Origin: JASBZA01 sp964345295
GTDB lineage: Bacteria > Bacillota > Clostridia > Saccharofermentanales > Fastidiosipilaceae
DNA: 45,730 bases
Direction of reading: 5' to 3'
Assembly (NCBI GenBank): GCA_964345295.1
Contig: CAYFQG010000009.1
Span: 1-45,730 of the forward strand
The notes beneath the pieces were generated by a model. It saw only the letters and a list, made by a program, of their open reading frames with translations, did no database searches and was not told the DNA's origin. A program made the position numbers and the translations under genes. Shown here piece by piece: positions 9,839 through 18,199 of this stretch. Position 1 is the first letter of the stretch. The number at the start of each line of letters is the position of its first letter.

Positions 9839-9886
9839 AGGGACTGTTAAAAAATTGTTTATCAATTAAACATAAAGGAGAATTGT

Positions 9887-10834
9887 ATGGCATTACAAAA
9901 TTCAAGAGAAATGTTTAAAAAAGCTTATGAGGGCGGTTACGCTATCGGTGCTTTTAACGTAAACAACATGGAGATTATCCAGGGTATTACGGAAGCTGCC
10001 GCTGAGTTAGATTCCCCTCTGATTTTGCAGGTATCTAAGGGCGCCAGAAACTACGCCAACCATACCTATTTGATGAAATTAGTGGAAGCCGCTGTCCAAG
10101 AGACCGATCTTCCTATCGTTTTACACTTAGACCACGGTGATTCTTTCGAGCTGTGCAAGAGCTGTATCGATGGCGGTTTTACCTCCGTTATGATTGACGG
10201 TTCCAGCCTGCCTTACGAAGAGAACATCGAACTGACCCGCCGCGTTGTTGAGTACGCTCATAAGTATGACGTAACCGTTGAAGGTGAGCTCGGCACTTTA
10301 GCCGGTGTAGAAGACGAAGTAGACGTTCACGAAGATGACGCTACTTATACCCGTCCCGAAGAAGTCGAAGACTTCGTTACCAGAACCGGTGTCGACTCCT
10401 TGGCTATCGCTATCGGTACTTCTCATGGTGCTTACAAGTTTAAGCCCGGCCAGAAGCCTCAGCTGCGCTTTGACATCTTGGAAGAAGTTACTCGTCGCTT
10501 GCCTGATTTCCCCATCGTCTTGCACGGTGCTTCCTCGGTTATCCCCGAGTATGTCCAGATGGTAAACCAATACGGCGGTAACATGCCCGATGCTATCGGT
10601 ATCCCCGAAGACATGCTGCGTCAGGCTGCTAAGTCTGCTGTATGTAAGATTAATATCGACTCCGATATTCGTTTGGCTATGACCGGTACCATCCGCAAGT
10701 ACTTTGCCGAGCATCCCGAAGAATTCGATCCTCGTAAGTACTTAGGTCCTGCCAGAGAAGCCGTTAAGGGCATGGTTGCTCATAAGATTAAGACCGTTTT
10801 AGGTTCTGACGGTAAGGCTAAGGACTTTAGATAA
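9887..10834 (+). CDS. fba: Class II fructose-bisphosphate aldolase
   Basis: This zinc-dependent aldolase cleaves fructose-1,6-bisphosphate to dihydroxyacetone phosphate and glyceraldehyde-3-phosphate in the cytoplasm. At 315 residues it matches the Firmicute type. Metal and active-site motifs are visible in order: LHLDHGDS, VEGELGTLAGVEDEV, IGTSHGAYKF and VLHGASSV. AAAGGAG precedes the ATG. Codon use is strongly biased (GGT, AAG, GAA), as expected for high expression. It has its own promoter upstream and a hairpin terminator downstream, so it is probably monocistronic. A tagatose-bisphosphate aldolase role cannot be fully excluded from motifs. Confidence 0.95.
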   Translation: MALQNSREMFKKAYEGGYAIGAFNVNNMEIIQGITEAAAELDSPLILQVSKGARNYANHTYLMKLVEAAVQETDLPIVLHLDHGDSFELCKSCIDGGFTSVMIDGSSLPYEENIELTRRVVEYAHKYDVTVEGELGTLAGVEDEVDVHEDDATYTRPEEVEDFVTRTGVDSLAIAIGTSHGAYKFKPGQKPQLRFDILEEVTRRLPDFPIVLHGASSVIPEYVQMVNQYGGNMPDAIGIPEDMLRQAAKSAVCKINIDSDIRLAMTGTIRKYFAEHPEEFDPRKYLGPAREAVKGMVAHKIKTVLGSDGKAKDFR

Positions 10835-10863
10835 GTTTTCTAGAACCTAATAACTCATAATAG

Positions 10864-10897
10864 AAAGCCCGGACTTCCTATGAAGCCCGGGCTTTTT
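10864..10897 (+). terminator. Intrinsic terminator between convergent fba and metallophosphoesterase gene
   Basis: An AAGCCCGG arm pairs with CCGGGCTT, with an inner CTTC/GAAG extension and a five-T run at 10893-10897. The convergent minus-strand gene ends at 10903, so the stem may act on both strands, though the U-run favours the plus strand. Confidence 0.85.
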
Positions 10898-10902
10898 GAC
10901 GT

Positions 10903-11826
10903 TTATGGATAAAGGTAGCCGTGCTTTTCGACATGGACCTTTATTTTTTTGTCTTGTTCGGATGAATCAATAGGCTTGACGGCGGGGTGAAGATCCAATA
11001 GCGTCAATTCGGGCCTGGCCCCTAAACGAAAGGGGAAGAGGACATTGCCGAAGCCCCTGCTGATGTAGTGATACATGCCCCGGACCGGATTAAGTCCTGA
11101 GACGATACCCACTCGGCACAAGACTTCTTTCCTTAAGAGGGCGTACTCTAAGCCCAGTAGCTTAATTTGACCTCCGTGGAAATGTCCCGACAGGCAGAAT
11201 TTGGCCATAGAGGAATCGAGGCGGAGAATCGTATCGGGATTATGGGCCAAAAAGACGGACCTGTCCGGCGGCGTGTTATTGGTTTCAGTAGATGGCAAAG
11301 GCGAATCGGGGTGGCGGTTTTTTTCAGCCTTAAGAGGGTCTACCTTGCCGAGCCTTATATCGTCCAGGCCTAAAATTTTCCAATCTCTGCCGGACTTATC
11401 TCGTACATAATAGTGTTGGTTGATAAGGAGAGGAAAATCACAAACATCCTGGCTTAAACCGACATCGTGATTACCTCTTATAGCGAGGAAAAGAATGCCT
11501 CTGTCTTCAAGAAGACTATTCAAGCGGTTTAGAAGAAAGACGGCCCTGTCTAAATCTGTGGCATCCGAAAACATGTCGCCTCCCAAAACAACCAGGTCTG
11601 CCTCTTGGTTTAAAGCGTATTCTAAGACCGTTTCCGGCGGAATCAGGTCTAGGGGATAGTGGTAGTCGGATAGGAATAAAATCCGTAAGCCTTCTTGATT
11701 TTCCTCATTCGGATTAATCTTGACATAAGAAAACTCAGGGCAGTGCGGTTCTAGTACTGCCCTGAGTCCCAGGCCTGTTCCGAGAAGGAGCAGGCCGATT
11801 AAAATAGCTAGGCCCATAGGCGGCAT
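10903..11826 (-). CDS. Membrane-anchored metallophosphoesterase (YkuE/YaeI-like)
   Basis: This is a calcineurin-like phosphoesterase of 307 residues. An N-terminal hydrophobic segment (about residues 4-24) suggests a membrane anchor with the catalytic domain outside, and the start resembles the YkuE/YaeI lipid-A or UDP-diacyl-phosphohydrolase-like group. All dinuclear metal motifs are present: LSDYHYP (DxH), LGGDMFSD (GGD), RGNHD (GNHD) and LSGHFHGGQ (GHxHGG). The substrate is unknown. The gene starts three bases after the nagA stop with no evident ribosome-binding site, so it is probably translated by coupling and shares the nagA promoter. ATG at 11817 is an alternative start. Confidence 0.85.
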   Translation of the reverse strand: MPPMGLAILIGLLLLGTGLGLRAVLEPHCPEFSYVKINPNEENQEGLRILFLSDYHYPLDLIPPETVLEYALNQEADLVVLGGDMFSDATDLDRAVFLLNRLNSLLEDRGILFLAIRGNHDVGLSQDVCDFPLLINQHYYVRDKSGRDWKILGLDDIRLGKVDPLKAEKNRHPDSPLPSTETNNTPPDRSVFLAHNPDTILRLDSSMAKFCLSGHFHGGQIKLLGLEYALLRKEVLCRVGIVSGLNPVRGMYHYISRGFGNVLFPFRLGARPELTLLDLHPAVKPIDSSEQDKKIKVHVEKHGYLYP

Positions 11827-11829
11827 AGC

Positions 11830-12948
11830 TTATTCGAATTTCTTACCGCCGATATAGACATCTAAGACGTCCAAGGCGTCGTTGGTGATAACGAAGTCAG
11901 CATCCTTACCGATGTCCAGGCTACCCTTACGATAGTCTTCACCGATCAAAGTCGCAGGTGTCAAAGAACCCATACGAAGTGCATCGCCCAAGGGAATACC
12001 CCAGTGGTAGCAGTTGCGCATGTTGTTCCAGGTGTTGGACATACCGCCTGCAATGGCGCCGTCACTGACACGGGCTACATTGTCTCGAACAAACATGGGC
12101 TGGCCGCCGAATTCATAGTCGCCGTCTCCCAGGCCTGCGGCACGCAGCGCATCGGAAATCAGAATCATGCGCTCAGGGCCGAACATCTTGTAGTTACAAT
12201 AAACAGTGGCCGGGTGGATATGAAGGCCGTCGGCAATGAGTTCACCATAGATACCGGCTTGGACAGCGGCACCGATGATACCGGGCGCTCTGTGGAGTAA
12301 GTGGTTCATGGCGTTGAAGCAGTGGGTGACCGACTTGGCACCGGCCTCGATAGCGGCTTTGGCCTGGTCATAATCGGCGATGGAGTGGCCCATGGAGATA
12401 ACGACCTTGTCATGCATCTGTTCGATAAATTCCAGGGCACCCTCTACTTCGGGAGCAATCGTAATAATTTTAATATTGGCATTGTCACCGTAGATAGCCA
12501 TTTCTTCTACTGTCGGCTTACGAACGTATTTTTCGTTCTGGGCACCTTTTTTCTCTACTGCGATAAAGGGGCCTTCCATGTGGTAGCCCAGCATGTTGGC
12601 ACCGGACAGCTTTTCTTGAATCTCGAAAACGGGTTTCAGGTCCTCCACACCCATGGTCATGGTTGTGGGAAGGAAAGAGGTGACGCCCTTGGAAGCCAGG
12701 TAGCGGCTGATGGTGTCCAGAGACTCGAATTCTCCGTCCATGACGTCCTTACCCATGGCACCGTGGATATGGTTATCCAACATACCGGGTGTGATGGTCT
12801 TGCCCGTAAGGTCGAGGATTTCTTCGCCTTCCGCAGCCTTCACAGAGCCTCTTGGACCTAGTTCCGTAATCTTACCGTCCTCTACCTTCATATCATAAGG
12901 TCTGGGTATAAAATCCTTATCGTATATCGTGGCATTAACTAAGAGCAT
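11830..12948 (-). CDS. nagA: N-acetylglucosamine-6-phosphate deacetylase
   Basis: It hydrolyses GlcNAc-6-phosphate to glucosamine-6-phosphate and acetate, feeding NagB. It is an amidohydrolase-fold metalloenzyme. Motifs include DNHIHGAMGKD, GYHMEGPFI (metal Glu), SMGHSIADY, THCFNAMN, IADGLHIHP and LISDALRAAG (catalytic Asp). The start is set at 12948 (MLLVNATIYD) because GAGGAGG sits about eight bases upstream; the frame stays open to 12981 but that extension contains the ribosome-binding site and the -10 box. The resulting 372 residues fit the family. It is first in a two-gene minus-strand operon. Confidence 0.95.
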   Translation of the reverse strand: MLLVNATIYDKDFIPRPYDMKVEDGKITELGPRGSVKAAEGEEILDLTGKTITPGMLDNHIHGAMGKDVMDGEFESLDTISRYLASKGVTSFLPTTMTMGVEDLKPVFEIQEKLSGANMLGYHMEGPFIAVEKKGAQNEKYVRKPTVEEMAIYGDNANIKIITIAPEVEGALEFIEQMHDKVVISMGHSIADYDQAKAAIEAGAKSVTHCFNAMNHLLHRAPGIIGAAVQAGIYGELIADGLHIHPATVYCNYKMFGPERMILISDALRAAGLGDGDYEFGGQPMFVRDNVARVSDGAIAGGMSNTWNNMRNCYHWGIPLGDALRMGSLTPATLIGEDYRKGSLDIGKDADFVITNDALDVLDVYIGGKKFE

Positions 12949-12974
12949 AATGGCCTCCTCAAGTCTTATTTTGG

Positions 12975-12999
12975 GCCACATTATACTCTATATTGTGGC
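12975..12999 (-). promoter_or_regulatory. Palindromic candidate operator over the nagA -10 box
   Basis: GCCACA (12975-12980) and TGTGGC (12994-12999) flank TATA-rich inner half-sites, giving a 25-base near-perfect dyad. On the minus strand TATAAT (12980-12985) lies inside it and fits a -10 for nagA, 32 bases before the start codon. No convincing -35 is seen. A repressor of amino-sugar genes binding here is inference. Confidence 0.6.
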
Positions 13000-13046
13000 T
13001 TAAGGAGAAGACATCCGAAGCCTGTGGCCTACCCTGAGAAAAGTTC

Positions 13047-13055
13047 TGCTATAAT
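13047..13055 (+). promoter_or_regulatory. Extended -10 promoter for the PC4-like gene and ligA
   Basis: TG (13047-13048), one base, then TATAAT (13050-13055), 31 bases before the ATG. The -35 region is poor, as is usual for extended -10 promoters. Confidence 0.65.
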
Positions 13056-13086
13056 CCTAAGATATAAAAACAAAAGGGAGACAAAA

Positions 13087-13338
13087 ATGGCTCAGAAAAA
13101 AGAATTTACCTTTGAAGTAGTTAAAGAATTAGGCGTCCTTTCCACCAGCAAATCCGGCTGGAACCGCGAAGTGAATGTGGTGAGCTGGAATAACGCTAAG
13201 CCCAAAATCGATATTCGAGACTGGGCTCCCGACCATACTAAAATGGGCAAGGGCATTTCCATGACGGCCGAAGAAGTCAGCATTTTGCTGGAAGTCTTAA
13301 ACGAAATTGACCCCTACGAAGAGGTCGGAGAAGTTTAA
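13087..13338 (+). CDS. PC4/YdbC-family ssDNA-binding protein
   Basis: This small protein of 83 residues resembles the YdbC/PC4 (transcriptional coactivator p15) fold, which binds single-stranded DNA as a dimer. Features are a Lys-rich N-terminus, W-N-R-E-V-N-V-V-S-W-N, the KIDIRDWAPDH strand, and the C-terminal helix MTAEEVSILLEVL. The start at 13087 is chosen because AAAGGGAG lies seven bases upstream; the frame is open further up from a GTG at 13024 but that stretch holds the promoter. It is followed after two bases by ligA, so the two are co-transcribed, which is consistent with a DNA-replication or repair role (inference). Confidence 0.8.
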   Translation: MAQKKEFTFEVVKELGVLSTSKSGWNREVNVVSWNNAKPKIDIRDWAPDHTKMGKGISMTAEEVSILLEVLNEIDPYEEVGEV

Positions 13339-13340
13339 AG

Positions 13341-15383
13341 ATGCCTATCGATGAGGCCTATGTAGAGAAGCTTCGGGCCCATATTGAGGCCTTAAACCAC
13401 GCCTACTATGATTTGGACAGCCCCCTTACCGACGATCAGACTTACGATAAGCTCCTAAGAGAGTTGGAAGAAATCGAAGAGGCACATCCGGAATGGCGCC
13501 GTGAAAATTCACCTACGCAGCATGTGGGAGGAAGGGCCGATGAGACTTTGGCCAAAGTCCGACATGAGGTGCCTATGGAAAGTCTTCAGGATGTCTTTTC
13601 CATAGAAGAATTGGAGGCGGCTTTGACCAGGGTAGACCGTGTCTATCCCGGTGCCTTGTGGTGTGTGGAGCCCAAAATCGACGGCCTGTCGGTAGCCTTA
13701 GAATACAGAAACGGGCGTTTTTATAGGGCGGCTACCCGTGGAGACGGACAGACCGGTGAAGATATCAGCGACAATGTCCGAACTTTTAAAGACTTACCTT
13801 TGGAACTGAAGGTTAAGCCTATTCCGGAGCGGCTTATTATCCGTGCCGAAGCCTATATGAGTAAGCAGAGCTTTGATAAGCTGAATTTGGAGCAAGAGGC
13901 TTTAGGTTTAAGAACCTTCGCTAATCCCAGGAATGCGGCTGCGGGTTCCTTGCGCCAGTTGGATTCCAAGATTACGGCCGAAAGAGACCTGTCCTTATTT
14001 TGCTTTAATGTGCAATTGGTCGAGGGCATGACTTTTGATAGTCACCTGGAATCGCTTAAGTACTTAGAAGCTAACGGTTTTCCGGTTATTTACGAGGAAA
14101 CGCCCAGTCGAGATATTAAGACCTTAAGTGCCCTGATTAGAAAAATTCAGGACCAAAGAGACGACCTTCCTTACGGCATAGACGGAGCTGTGGTAAAGCT
14201 GGATGATTTGGCCTTAAGACAGACTTTGGGCTCTACGGCCAAGTATCCCAGGTGGGCTGTTGCTTATAAGTTCCCGCCGGAACAAGCCGAGACCTTGGTC
14301 GAAAGTATCGAAATCCAGGTCGGGCGGTCAGGGAAACTGACCCCTCTGGCTTACTTAAAGCCGGTCTTTTTGGCCGGTTCCACTATCTCCAGAGCGACCT
14401 TACACAACGAAGACTTTATTAAGCAAAAAGATATACGTAAAGGCGATACGGTTGTAATCCAGAAGGCCGGAGATATTATCCCGGAGGTAGTACGGGTAGA
14501 TGTTTCAAAGAGACCTCAGGATTCGAAACCCTATGAGATGCCTAAATTCTGTCCGTCTTGCGGTGCCGAAGTCGTCCGCCGCGAAGGCGAGGCCGCTTCT
14601 TATTGTACCGGGGCGGATTGCCCGGCCCAGCAGCTGCGGCACTTGGAACATTTTACGTCCAGAGATGCCATGAACATCGAAGGCCTAGGTGCGGCAAACC
14701 TGGAGAAACTAAACCAATTAGGCTTTATCAGCCGTCTAAGTGATATTTATCGGCTGGAAGATAAAAGAGAAGCGTTAGAAAAGCTACCCGGCTGGGGACC
14801 GAAATCGGTCGACAATCTTCTAACGGCTATTGAGAGGACCAAATCAAATCCGCTCTACCGTCTGATTAATGCTCTGGGTATTCCTCTGGTAGGGACCCAG
14901 ACCGCCAGAGTTTTGGGGCAGAACTTTAACTCCATTTGGGATTTGGCCCATGCGGACCGGGAACGATTGGAGTCTATTCCCGATATCGGTACCATTAGTG
15001 CCGATATGATTCTGGCTTTTTTTGCCGGCGAATCCAATTTGGCCTTGATAAGAGAGTTGGAGGAACTGGGTGTAAATGTGAACCGCCTGGAAGAAGAAAC
15101 ACCCGGCCAAGCGGCAGAAGACATGGCCTGGCAAGGGCTGACTTTTGTAGTGACGGGAAGCTTAGAGGATATGAGCCGCCAAGAAGCCCAGGAAAAGATC
15201 AGGGCTTTGGGAGCCAAAGTCTCGTCATCGGTCTCCGGAAAGACCGACTATCTGGTCTGTGGCGAAAAGCCCGGCAGTAAGAGAGACAAGGCTTTGGAGT
15301 TGGGCGTTCCTATATTGACGGATGAAGATTTTAAGGCCTATCTGAAAGAACCGGATAAGCTTGTGCAAGGTTTCGAGGCATAA
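13341..15383 (+). CDS. ligA: NAD-dependent DNA ligase
   Basis: It seals nicks between Okazaki fragments using NAD. It is 680 residues, full length. The order is an N-terminal NMN-binding Ia domain (HAYYDLDSP), the adenylation domain with KIDG (Lys112 nucleophile), an OB fold, a four-cysteine zinc finger (CPSC...CTGADC), helix-hairpin-helix repeats (about 440-580) and a C-terminal BRCT domain (about 595-670, FVVTGSLEDMSR). GGAG lies upstream of the ATG. It is translationally close to the PC4-like gene. A pcrA gene, the common ligA neighbour in Firmicutes, is not present here. Confidence 0.97.
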   Translation: MPIDEAYVEKLRAHIEALNHAYYDLDSPLTDDQTYDKLLRELEEIEEAHPEWRRENSPTQHVGGRADETLAKVRHEVPMESLQDVFSIEELEAALTRVDRVYPGALWCVEPKIDGLSVALEYRNGRFYRAATRGDGQTGEDISDNVRTFKDLPLELKVKPIPERLIIRAEAYMSKQSFDKLNLEQEALGLRTFANPRNAAAGSLRQLDSKITAERDLSLFCFNVQLVEGMTFDSHLESLKYLEANGFPVIYEETPSRDIKTLSALIRKIQDQRDDLPYGIDGAVVKLDDLALRQTLGSTAKYPRWAVAYKFPPEQAETLVESIEIQVGRSGKLTPLAYLKPVFLAGSTISRATLHNEDFIKQKDIRKGDTVVIQKAGDIIPEVVRVDVSKRPQDSKPYEMPKFCPSCGAEVVRREGEAASYCTGADCPAQQLRHLEHFTSRDAMNIEGLGAANLEKLNQLGFISRLSDIYRLEDKREALEKLPGWGPKSVDNLLTAIERTKSNPLYRLINALGIPLVGTQTARVLGQNFNSIWDLAHADRERLESIPDIGTISADMILAFFAGESNLALIRELEELGVNVNRLEEETPGQAAEDMAWQGLTFVVTGSLEDMSRQEAQEKIRALGAKVSSSVSGKTDYLVCGEKPGSKRDKALELGVPILTDEDFKAYLKEPDKLVQGFEA

Positions 15384-15386
15384 ACC

Positions 15387-15782
15387 ATGATTCTTTTTAC
15401 GAGTGCCACCGTTATAAGCATTATCTTGGCCGGGCTTTTGGTCTACGGTCTTTTTAGGAGTCTTAAGCGTAACAGCGAAAGGCGGTGGAAAAAGGCCTGG
15501 CAATATTTTTTGCCCAGCTTGGCCGCTTTGGCCGTCATCATTGTGCTCTTACGCTTTATCCTGCCCATGAGCCTGGACCTTATCGACTTAAAAAGAGATA
15601 AGTACAAGGTAGAGACTCATACTGTAGAAATCCTGGAATCATCGGTCAAACTGAACTTGGACGGGCAAGAAAAAGCCTATTACAGCGGTTGGGAGACCGA
15701 TGTTATAGAAGGAAAGACCTATCTTATTTATCGGATGAATCGAACCGGCTTTTGCCTGAGATTTATTCCCCTGGAGACTTAG
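15387..15782 (+). CDS. Unrecognised small membrane protein
   Basis: The product is 131 residues with two hydrophobic segments (about 5-25 and 41-62) separated by a basic loop (FRSLKRNSERRWKKAW). The first helix is therefore likely out-to-in and the C-terminal 65 residues extracytoplasmic. The C-terminal part is beta-rich in composition (TVEILESSVKLNLDG, YYSGWETDVIEGKTYLIY) and might be a small ligand-binding or adaptor domain. It begins three bases after ligA and ends four bases before the next gene, so it is in the same operon. I recognise no family. Confidence 0.7.
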   Translation: MILFTSATVISIILAGLLVYGLFRSLKRNSERRWKKAWQYFLPSLAALAVIIVLLRFILPMSLDLIDLKRDKYKVETHTVEILESSVKLNLDGQEKAYYSGWETDVIEGKTYLIYRMNRTGFCLRFIPLET

Positions 15783-15786
15783 GGAC

Positions 15787-17469
15787 GTGGAAGACCGGAA
15801 GAAAACCTATCTGAATTTGATTCGACTGGGGCTCTTAGTAGGTCTTATCCTGGTCGGACTTTTTATTTGGCGGCCGGCTATTAAAACCAACCGCCTTTTA
15901 AACAAGGCCGAAAAAGCCGAGGCCCAAGGCCAAAGCGAGAAAGTTGAAAGCTTGCTGGAAGAAGCCACGGCGGTCGAAGGGCCGGACGGCAAGGCAGTAG
16001 AAAAACTCATCAACTTTTATTTGGACAAGAGAGATTACTCCAAAGCCAAGGCACAACTGGACCGGATGGGCCCTAAGACAGGGGAGAGTCTGCGCTACCG
16101 TAAACTCTTATATCGCTATGCCATGGAAAGTCAGAACTTTGCCCTAGCGGACAGCCTCTTGGACACCGAGCCGTCTTATCAACCGTCAGAAGAAGAATAT
16201 CTTCAGATAATAAAAGGTCTGAACCAGCTGGCCTATAATGAACGGGCGGTTAAACGTCTGGAGGAAGCCGGAAGAGCTTTTCCCGAATCCGGGGCGGTTT
16301 TGCAGCTTGGCTTCAGAGTCTATTATGACGCCGGTATGTATCGAGAAGCTGTCGCCCTATACGAAAATGAAAGCTCTTTGACATTGTCTTATCAGGACAT
16401 GAACACCCTGGCCGAGCTTTACCGGGCTCAGGATAAGGGGGCTCAGGCAGCTAAGCTCTGGGAAGAGTCCTTGGATACGGTTTTCGGCCAAAGGAGTATT
16501 CAAGGAAAACTCTATAATTATTATATTGATACGGACCAGGTGACCCGGGTCTGGTCTCTTCGAGAGAAGCTTTTAGAAAAGCATCAGGCCCTACCCAAGC
16601 CCTTACATAACTTATGGGGTAACCAAGCTTGGCAAACACGTTTTACCGGTCTTTTTGCCAAAGAAGGCTCGACAACTTACTTTTCCGACTTAAAGAATCA
16701 AATTTTATATAGAAAAGTGGGAGAAGCGGGAGACTTTGAGCCTTTTTTAGAGATGGATGCTATGGGGCTTAATGTCAAACAAGGCATTTTATATTTCACC
16801 AGGCCTTCGGACCAATCCAAGCTCTACGCTTACAATCTTGCCACGCAAGAGCTGGAAAAAAAGATTGACGAATCCTGCCATAGCCCTTTGGTTTTCGGTC
16901 CCTATCTATATTACTTGGATGAGCATTCGGAGCTTAGGCGCTACAGCATAGAGGATCGGAGCATCCGTAAATTGGAGACCGGACCTGTTTTAAACTATAT
17001 TCCCATAGACCGTGGGATTTATTACATTAAAGAAGACGGCAATTTGTACTTTATGGCTTTGGCCATGGATAAAATGACCCGGGTTCAGGCCCGTGACGTG
17101 GAGTTAGTCTTAAGCGGTCCTTTCAAAGAAGTTGTCAATGATGAATTCGGCCGGCTCTATCTTATTCAAGGAGAGAACGGTGCGATTTTGGATTTTGATC
17201 CCTTAAGCCGCCAGGTCGAATCCCTCTATCAGGAAGCGTCCACCTATTTAAACTATGCTAACCGGACCTTGTTTTTTGTGACCTGGACGCCACAAGCCTA
17301 TTCCTTGGTCAACAAAAATCAAGTCAACCTGGCATCCAATATCTCGCAAGAACTTTATGTCTTCCAAGACAGACTCTACTCGGTTCTTTTTCTGAACAAT
17401 TCGCATACGGATTATGAGATATACCAGATGAAGACCGATGGGTCGGAATGGAAAATATTTCAACCTTAA
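15787..17469 (+). CDS. Membrane-anchored protein with TPR-like repeats and a propeller-like C-terminal region
   Basis: The product is 560 residues starting at GTG, with GGAG ten bases upstream. A signal-anchor helix (about 10-30) follows a short basic N-terminus. Residues 36-290 are alpha-helical with repeated Ala/Leu/Tyr spacing that resembles tetratricopeptide repeats. From about 290 on, repeated Y-F/Y-L-strands (TYFSDLKNQILYRKVG, LYAYNLATQELEKK, LYYLDEHSELRRYSIED, IYYIKEDGNLYFMAL) resemble the DUF5050-like beta-propeller seen in Clostridial exported proteins. The domain calls are pattern-based. Function is unknown; together with its upstream membrane partner it may form an envelope complex. 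Confidence 0.65.
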   Translation: MEDRKKTYLNLIRLGLLVGLILVGLFIWRPAIKTNRLLNKAEKAEAQGQSEKVESLLEEATAVEGPDGKAVEKLINFYLDKRDYSKAKAQLDRMGPKTGESLRYRKLLYRYAMESQNFALADSLLDTEPSYQPSEEEYLQIIKGLNQLAYNERAVKRLEEAGRAFPESGAVLQLGFRVYYDAGMYREAVALYENESSLTLSYQDMNTLAELYRAQDKGAQAAKLWEESLDTVFGQRSIQGKLYNYYIDTDQVTRVWSLREKLLEKHQALPKPLHNLWGNQAWQTRFTGLFAKEGSTTYFSDLKNQILYRKVGEAGDFEPFLEMDAMGLNVKQGILYFTRPSDQSKLYAYNLATQELEKKIDESCHSPLVFGPYLYYLDEHSELRRYSIEDRSIRKLETGPVLNYIPIDRGIYYIKEDGNLYFMALAMDKMTRVQARDVELVLSGPFKEVVNDEFGRLYLIQGENGAILDFDPLSRQVESLYQEASTYLNYANRTLFFVTWTPQAYSLVNKNQVNLASNISQELYVFQDRLYSVLFLNNSHTDYEIYQMKTDGSEWKIFQP

Positions 17470-17568
17470 TTAAGCTGTGTCCAATTTTTCCTTAGATTGA
17501 AATTAGCTTTAAGTCCGATGGTGTGGCCTTGCTCCTTAGAACATAATGGCTTCAGGAGGGCAAGCGCT

Positions 17569-18141
17569 ATGACAGGTTCAGAGATTGAATATCACGACTA
17601 CGCCGGATATGACTTTTTTATTGCTTCGGACTCGGAGAATCTCATGGACAGGCTTAACAGCATTATGCAGGAGAGAGGTTATCTTAGCCTGGCGGAAGAT
17701 GACGGCCGCATGCATTATTTTATAGACGGCTCCGAGGACCTGGATAGGACGGTTGAGCAAATCGAATACATCATGGCCAGAGAAATCGGCGGAAGAGGAG
17801 CCGGACCTCCCGGCCTGCAGCGAAGGCAACGGGCCAGGCGTTATGAAATTCGTCGTATCGAACGTTTCTTACAAGAAAAAAGCATTTCACCCAGGCTTAA
17901 GGGCTTTAATTATTTAACCTACTTATTGCTGGAACTAATCAATGATCCTAACCATGCTACTGTACCCGACAAAGTTCATTATGCGTCGATTTGTCAGAGA
18001 TTTAATACAGGACGCAAGCAGGTAGACCGAGTTATATCTTATTCTTTGGAAGTGGCCGGCATTCCGTTTCCTAACAGTGAGGCCATAGCCAGACTTTTAG
18101 AAGACTATAAGTTTCGCTATTTGGACAAAAGAAAACATTAG
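17569..18141 (+). CDS. Orphan Spo0A C-terminal-domain-like DNA-binding protein
   Basis: The product is 190 residues. Residues from about 98 to the end resemble the Spo0A effector domain: ISPRLKGFNYLTYLL corresponds to the HIKGYLYLREAI region, ICQRFNTGRKQVDRVISYSLEVA to the recognition helix region IAKKFNTTASRVERAIRHAIEVA, and PNSEAIARLLED to PTNSEFIAMVAD. The N-terminal 90 residues are too short for a full receiver and show no acceptor-Asp pattern; a basic Arg-rich linker joins the parts. The start at 17569 has AGGAGGG eight bases upstream; the frame is open to 17497 (TTG) without a site. A regulatory role is inferred. Whether the host sporulates cannot be told. Confidence 0.72.
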   Translation: MTGSEIEYHDYAGYDFFIASDSENLMDRLNSIMQERGYLSLAEDDGRMHYFIDGSEDLDRTVEQIEYIMAREIGGRGAGPPGLQRRQRARRYEIRRIERFLQEKSISPRLKGFNYLTYLLLELINDPNHATVPDKVHYASICQRFNTGRKQVDRVISYSLEVAGIPFPNSEAIARLLEDYKFRYLDKRKH

Positions 18142-18146
18142 GCATC

Positions 18147-18176
18147 AAAAAAGAGGTCAGTATCAACTGGCCTCTC
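18147..18176 (-). terminator. Intrinsic terminator for hup (possibly bidirectional)
   Basis: GAGGTCAGT (18153-18161) and ACTGGCCTC (18166-18174) form a nine-pair stem with one wobble and a four-base loop. On the minus strand a run of six U follows (18152-18147), directly after hup. Confidence 0.88.
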
Positions 18177-18199
18177 TTAGTTTCGGTTCAATAGAAAAC

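Noticed and set aside
12301..12861. 186-codon plus-strand open frame
   Set aside because: Antisense to nagA, whose motifs are complete; no start signal and no protein-like pattern.
13024..13086. N-terminal extension of the PC4-like protein from GTG 13024
   Set aside because: This stretch contains the extended -10 promoter and the ribosome-binding site, so it is untranslated.
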